8,876 nt of DNA from Zoogloeaceae bacterium (lineage in GTDB: Bacteria > Pseudomonadota > Gammaproteobacteria > Burkholderiales > Rhodocyclaceae): assembly GCA_031267345.1 (NCBI GenBank), contig JAIRZG010000117.1:1-8876 (forward strand), in the 5' to 3' direction. The position numbers and the translations under genes were made by a program. The stretch's first letter is position 1; every line of letters begins with the position of its first letter. The notes below the pieces were generated by a model. It did not search any database. It was not told the origin of the DNA and was given only the letters and a program-made list of their open reading frames with translations. Positions 6,065 to 8,876 of this stretch are shown one piece after another.

Positions 6065-7147
6065 ATGTCCGGCAATACCTTTGGCAAACTGTTTTGCGTC
6101 ACCTCTTTTGGCGAATCGCACGGCGCGGCGATAGGCTGCGTGGTGGATGGCTGTCCGCCGGGTCTGGCGCTGGCGGCGGCGGATATTCAGGCGGAACTGG
6201 ATCGACGCCGGCCGGGGACTTCGCGGCATGTCACCCAGCGGCAGGAGCCGGATACGGTGGAAATCCTCTCCGGCGTGTTTGAAGGATGCGCCACCGGAAC
6301 GCCCATCGCGCTCCTGATTCGCAATCAGGATCAAAGAAGCCGCGATTACAGCGCCCTCGCGAACACCTTCCGCCCCGGTCACGCCGATTACGCCTATTTC
6401 AAAAAATACGGCCTGCGCGATTATCGCGGCGGCGGCAGGGCCAGCGCCCGCGAAACGGCGGCGCGGGTCGCGGCGGGCGCGATTGCGAAAAAATGGCTGC
6501 GCGAGCATCATGGCATACGCATACGCGGCTGGATGAGCGCCCTGGGGACGATTGAGATTCCCTTTGCCAATGACGCCGATATTGACGCCAATCCCTTTTT
6601 CGCGCCCGATCAGGGCAAAGTGCCGGAACTGGAAGCCTGCATGGACGCCCTGCGGCAATCCGGCGATTCCATCGGCGCGCGCATTACCGTCACTGCTCAG
6701 GGGATGCCGTGCGGTTGGGGCGAGCCGGTGTTCGAGCGGCTGGACGCCGACATCGCCAGCGCCATGATGGGCATCAACGCGGTAAAAGGCGTGGAAATCG
6801 GCGCGGGATTTGGCGCCGTCACGCAAAAGGGCAGCGAACACGGCGACGAGCTCACGCCGACGGGTTTTCTCTCCAATCACGCGGGCGGCGTGGTCGGCGG
6901 CATTTCCACCGGTCAGGATATTCTGGTGCGGCTTGCGCTCAAGCCGACTTCCAGCATTCGTCTGCCGCGCCGTTCCATCACCCTGGCGGGCGAGGCCACG
7001 ACGGTCGCCACCGAAGGCCGCCATGATCCCTGCGTCGGCATCCGCGCGACGCCCATTGCCGAAGCCATGCTGGCGCTGGTGCTCATCGACCACGCCCTGC
7101 GCCAACAGGCGACGCGCGGCGCGGCGGTCAAAGCCGGAACAACCTGA
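6065..7147 (+). CDS. aroC: Chorismate synthase
   Basis: Last step of the shikimate pathway: converts 5-enolpyruvylshikimate-3-phosphate to chorismate, using reduced FMN as a catalyst without net redox change. The 360-residue length is normal. The first family signature is GESHGAAIGCVVDGCPPG (16-33, with conserved H19). The second is in RPGHADYAYFKKYGLRDYRG (103-122, with H106), followed by GGRASARETAARVAAGAIAKK. Later conserved stretches are DNA-independent family features such as GISTGQDI and KPTSSI, and the protein ends near VLIDHALRQQ. AAGG at 6055-6058 provides a ribosome site six bases before the ATG. TACAAT at 6029-6034 is a good -10-like hexamer in the dnaB-aroC gap, but no convincing -35 accompanies it. 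Confidence 0.98.
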   Translation: MSGNTFGKLFCVTSFGESHGAAIGCVVDGCPPGLALAAADIQAELDRRRPGTSRHVTQRQEPDTVEILSGVFEGCATGTPIALLIRNQDQRSRDYSALANTFRPGHADYAYFKKYGLRDYRGGGRASARETAARVAAGAIAKKWLREHHGIRIRGWMSALGTIEIPFANDADIDANPFFAPDQGKVPELEACMDALRQSGDSIGARITVTAQGMPCGWGEPVFERLDADIASAMMGINAVKGVEIGAGFGAVTQKGSEHGDELTPTGFLSNHAGGVVGGISTGQDILVRLALKPTSSIRLPRRSITLAGEATTVATEGRHDPCVGIRATPIAEAMLALVLIDHALRQQATRGAAVKAGTT

Positions 7148-7160
7148 TTTCTGAACGCGC

Positions 7161-7496
7161 ATGTCCGACTATTTTTTTGGCGACCCGTTTTGTCTGGAAG
7201 ACCTGCCGCTGCCGCGCCCGGCGGAGGGATACGCCGTGCAGCGCCTGGGCTGCGATCAGGCGCTGGATCAACGCACCCACGATTTTTTGTCCGTGCGTCA
7301 TCCCGATCTGCGCGCGCTTTACCCCAGTTTCTCCGCCGCTTCCACCGCCGCGCAAGCCTGGCGGGAAGCGCATCCTGAAGCCACGCCGGAACTCGCCATC
7401 GTCCCCGCCGCCTTCGACGCGGTTGCAGAACGCCACATCCTGATCTACGGCGTCCTGGGCAACAAAAAATCGGCGCCGGTTTTTCCGGATTCCTGA
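7161..7496 (+). CDS. Uncharacterised 111-residue protein between aroC and greB
   Basis: I do not recognise a family. The ORF starts 13 bases after the aroC stop, and its TGA ends one base before the greB ATG, so it is probably cotranscribed and translationally coupled to greB. Its codon use (GC-rich third positions) resembles its neighbours, which favours real coding over chance. The product is mildly acidic, with an aromatic N-terminus (MSDYFFGDPF), a Pro-rich stretch at 15-20, an Ala-rich predicted helix around 58-70, and a hydrophobic segment RHILIYGVLG (91-100) too short for a membrane span. It has only two cysteines (11 and 31), no signal peptide and no metal-binding motif. No clear Shine-Dalgarno precedes ATG 7161. 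Whether it helps GreB cannot be said. Confidence 0.7.
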   Translation: MSDYFFGDPFCLEDLPLPRPAEGYAVQRLGCDQALDQRTHDFLSVRHPDLRALYPSFSAASTAAQAWREAHPEATPELAIVPAAFDAVAERHILIYGVLGNKKSAPVFPDS

Positions 7497-7497
7497 T

Positions 7498-8061
7498 ATG
7501 AACAAAGCCTTTACCCGCGAAACGGAAACAGAGGATGACGACGATGAAGCCGCGTCGCCCCTGCTCAAATTGCCGCCCGGCGGCAGGAATTACATGACGC
7601 CCGCCGGACACGCGCGTCTGCTGGCGGAGCAGGAGGAGCTGATTCGCGGCGAACGTCCGCGCGTCGTGGAAATTGTCGCCTGGGCAGCCAGCAACGGGGA
7701 TCGTTCGGAAAACGGCGATTATCTGTATGGCAAGAAACGTCTGCGCGAAATTGATCGCCGCATCCGTTTTTTGAACAAGCGACTGGAAAACGCGCAGGTG
7801 GTAGACCCGATGGCGCAAGGCGAAAACGCGCAGATTTTTTTCGGCGCGACGGTCACGCTCCGCTTTGACGGCGAGCCGGAACAGACGTTCGCCATTGTCG
7901 GCATCGACGAAACCGACGCCACGCGCGGTCGCATCAGCTGGATTTCCCCGCTGGCGCGCGCGTTGATCAAGGCGCGCGAAGGCGACAACCTGCGCTTCCA
8001 GACCCCTGCGGGCATCCGCGACATCGACATCCTGTCCGTGCGCTATTTGCCGCTTGCGTGA
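7498..8061 (+). CDS. greB: Transcription elongation factor GreB
   Basis: Inserts a coiled coil into the RNA polymerase secondary channel and stimulates cleavage of backtracked RNA. The 187 residues include an acidic N-terminal extension (ETETEDDDDE, 8-17) seen in betaproteobacterial GreB. The coiled coil spans about 34-103, with tip NGDRSENGDY (66-75) carrying the acidic residues D68 and E71 that coordinate the catalytic Mg2+. GKKRLREIDRRIRFLNKRL (78-96) is strongly GreB-like. The C-terminal FKBP-like domain includes FFGATVTL, GRISWISPLARALIKAREGD and a final beta segment. GreB rather than GreA is favoured by the basic patch and the RISWISP segment. It is the last gene of the aroC-ORF-greB run. 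No intrinsic terminator is visible after it. Confidence 0.96.
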   Translation: MNKAFTRETETEDDDDEAASPLLKLPPGGRNYMTPAGHARLLAEQEELIRGERPRVVEIVAWAASNGDRSENGDYLYGKKRLREIDRRIRFLNKRLENAQVVDPMAQGENAQIFFGATVTLRFDGEPEQTFAIVGIDETDATRGRISWISPLARALIKAREGDNLRFQTPAGIRDIDILSVRYLPLA

Positions 8062-8200
8062 GTCTTGCGACCTGGGAAGACGTTCCGGATTGAAGCGGGT
8101 TCTCGCCGCAGAGGGCAGGGTCAGAGCATGAAAAATCGTTCACAATCCGTCATTTATGCTTTTAGCTTGTAAGAGCCTGTTCATGATCTTTCCTCTTCCT
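8062..8200. other. Intergenic stretch after greB without recognised gene
   Basis: Together with the repeats up to 8387, this forms a gap of about 335 bases between greB and the 3' end of the nuclease gene. Positions 8062-8200 contain no convincing ORF, tRNA or terminator hairpin. AAGAGCCTGTTCATGATCTT (8171-8190) has the feel of an insertion-sequence end, but no transposase or partner end is present in the window. Confidence 0.4.
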
Positions 8201-8343
8201 CGTCAAAAGCGAGGGCATCCCCTCTCGTCATTGCGAGGGGCGCAGCCCCGTGGCAATCCATAAAGCCTTTCAGCTTGCCCCGGCGTTTCCGATGGCTGAA
8301 CCGCCGCATGGATTGCCACGGCGCTACGCGCCTCGCAATGACG
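8201..8343. repeat. Palindromic repeat copy A, complete
   Basis: The core is 8226-8343. Its termini, CGTCATTGCGAGG (8226-8238) and CCTCGCAATGACG (8331-8343), are perfect 13-bp inverted repeats. Inside them CGTGGCAATCCAT (8249-8261) pairs with ATGGATTGCCACG (8308-8320), again perfect over 13 bp. Between the two stems lie side hairpins GGGGC-GCA-GCCCC (8237-8249) and GGCGC-TAC-GCGCC (8320-8332), and TTCAGC/GCTGAA (8269-8274 and 8295-8300) extends the centre. A degenerate extra left end sits at 8201-8214. The sequence type (GTCATTGCGAG...GGCAATCCA) resembles dispersed palindromic repeats known in many proteobacteria. It encodes nothing credible. Confidence 0.9.
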
Positions 8344-8352
8344 GTTCAGTGT

Positions 8353-8387
8353 GTCATTGCAAGAGCCGTAGGCCAGTGGCAATCCAG
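8353..8387. repeat. Palindromic repeat copy C, left half only
   Basis: GTCATTGC (8353-8360) and GTGGCAATCCAG (8376-8387) reproduce the outer and inner left arms of copy A at nearly the same spacing, but the right half is missing. It lies nine bases after copy A and ends nine bases before the 3' end of the GIY-YIG gene. Confidence 0.75.
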
Positions 8388-8396
8388 TCCAGGCGA

Positions 8397-8687
8397 TCAG
8401 GCAATCACATCTGCGTACAAGTCCCGCCAATCTTGATTCATGGCTCCGATCAACTGGATTTTCCTTGCCCGCTTGCCCGCCTTGAGTTGCTTTTCGCGGG
8501 CGATGGCGCTTTCCATCGTGGCGTGAAACTCATACCAGACCAGCCGTTTGATGCCATACTTTTTGGTAAACCCTTCCACAACGCCTTCCTTGTGCTGCCA
8601 GACGCGCTGCGCAAGATTGGAAGTCACTCCAACATACAGGGTGCCGTTTTGCTGGCTTGCCAAAATGTAAACGCATGGGGTTTTCAT
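8397..8687 (-). CDS. Small GIY-YIG (URI-type) nuclease-domain protein
   Basis: The 96-residue product is a single GIY-YIG domain, the fold of UvrC N-terminal nucleases and some homing endonucleases. Family landmarks are in order: VYI (6-8) for GIY, YVG (18-20) for YIG, the catalytic-type arginine R28 in AQRVWQHKEG with H32, the segment FTKKYGIKRLVWYE (40-53), and the metal-binding-type glutamate E65 in IAREKQLK. It ends WRDLYADVIA, a common C-terminus in this group, so it appears intact. The frame is open upstream to 8858, but that part is encoded by repeat copy B. ATG 8687 precedes the conserved CVYILAS and was chosen for that reason. No Shine-Dalgarno is visible. The biological role of these stand-alone proteins is not established. 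It is flanked by palindromic repeats on both sides. Confidence 0.88.
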   Translation of the reverse strand: MKTPCVYILASQQNGTLYVGVTSNLAQRVWQHKEGVVEGFTKKYGIKRLVWYEFHATMESAIAREKQLKAGKRARKIQLIGAMNQDWRDLYADVIA

Positions 8688-8750
8688 GACTATGATGATA
8701 GCTTGCGGCAAAGCCCCAGGCAACGCCATTACGAGTACGCCCCTTTTCCC

Positions 8751-8876
8751 CGTCATTGCGAGGACATCCCCTCTCGTCATTGCGAGGGCCGCAGGCACGT
8801 GGCAATCCATAAAGCCTTTCAGCTTGCCCCAGCGTTTTCGCTGGCTGAATTGCCGCATGGATTGCCACGGCGCTGC
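8751..8876. repeat. Palindromic repeat copy B, cut by the window end
   Basis: Same orientation as copy A. The left end CGTCATTGCGAGG occurs twice, at 8751-8763 and 8775-8787, a 24-base tandem step separated by ACATCCCCTCT. The internal arms CGTGGCAATCCAT (8798-8810) and ATGGATTGCCACG (8857-8869) are both present. The right terminus is beyond 8876. Long stretches are identical to copy A, with differences concentrated in the first side hairpin and the central loop. A more degenerate left-end-like sequence, CGCCATTACGAG, lies at 8724-8735. Confidence 0.88.

Noticed and set aside
5924..7162. A 412-codon minus-strand frame opposite aroC
   Set aside because: Antisense shadow of a complete chorismate synthase, with low-complexity composition.
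8171..8190. Insertion-sequence terminal repeat
   Set aside because: AAGAGCCTGTTCATGATCTT looks IS-like, but there is no partner end, transposase or target duplication in the window.
8203..8430. A 75-codon minus-strand frame over repeat copy A
   Set aside because: It is a translation of the palindromic repeat and its flank. The frame over copy B contains near-identical words (AERLYGLPR), which reflects repeat identity rather than a protein family.
8688..8858. An N-terminal extension of the GIY-YIG gene
   Set aside because: The extra 57 codons run through repeat copy B, and the conserved domain begins at the Met encoded at 8687.
8201..8876. CRISPR array
   Set aside because: The repeats are large nested palindromes of unequal completeness separated by a gene. 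There are no regular spacers and no cas genes.

Overview
The window looks like ordinary chromosome of a GC-rich betaproteobacterium. This is inferred from the trxA-rho pair, the DksA and GreB sequence types, the Pro-Arg-His tRNA cluster with encoded CCA ends, and the overall base composition. A narrower placement cannot be supported from the sequence alone. Nearly all genes are housekeeping genes with intact signature residues.

Layout. Positions 1-485 hold the C-terminal part of a GNAT-type (BioF2/CelD-like) acetyltransferase. Thioredoxin (687-1022) and transcription terminator Rho (1145-2404) follow on the same strand. The 122-base trxA-rho gap holds two hairpins and a very C-rich, G-poor stretch that resembles a Rho loading site. 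A bidirectional terminator (2474-2505) separates rho from the convergent dksA (2533-2958, minus strand). Divergent from dksA is a strong sigma70-like promoter driving tRNA-Pro(TGG), tRNA-Arg(TCT) and tRNA-His(GTG). The mutY start codon lies 12 bases after the tRNA-His CCA. Next come dnaB (4612-6021), aroC (6065-7147), an unrecognised 111-residue ORF (7161-7496) and greB (7498-8061), closely spaced on the plus strand.

The right end (8062-8876) is different. It carries a dispersed palindromic repeat: one complete copy, one half copy, and one copy cut by the window edge. These surround a 96-residue GIY-YIG nuclease-like gene on the minus strand. The complete copy has 13-bp perfect terminal inverted repeats, a second perfect 13-bp internal pair and two small side hairpins, so a single strand could fold like a cloverleaf. 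This nuclease-repeat arrangement is the most interesting part of the window.

Functional theme. Three transcription-control genes lie within 7 kb: Rho, DksA and GreB. DksA and GreB both act in the RNA polymerase secondary channel. The tRNA promoter next to dksA has the GC-rich discriminator typical of promoters that DksA and ppGpp inhibit. The remaining genes serve DNA replication (dnaB), repair of oxidised-guanine mispairs (mutY), redox balance (trxA) and aromatic biosynthesis (aroC).
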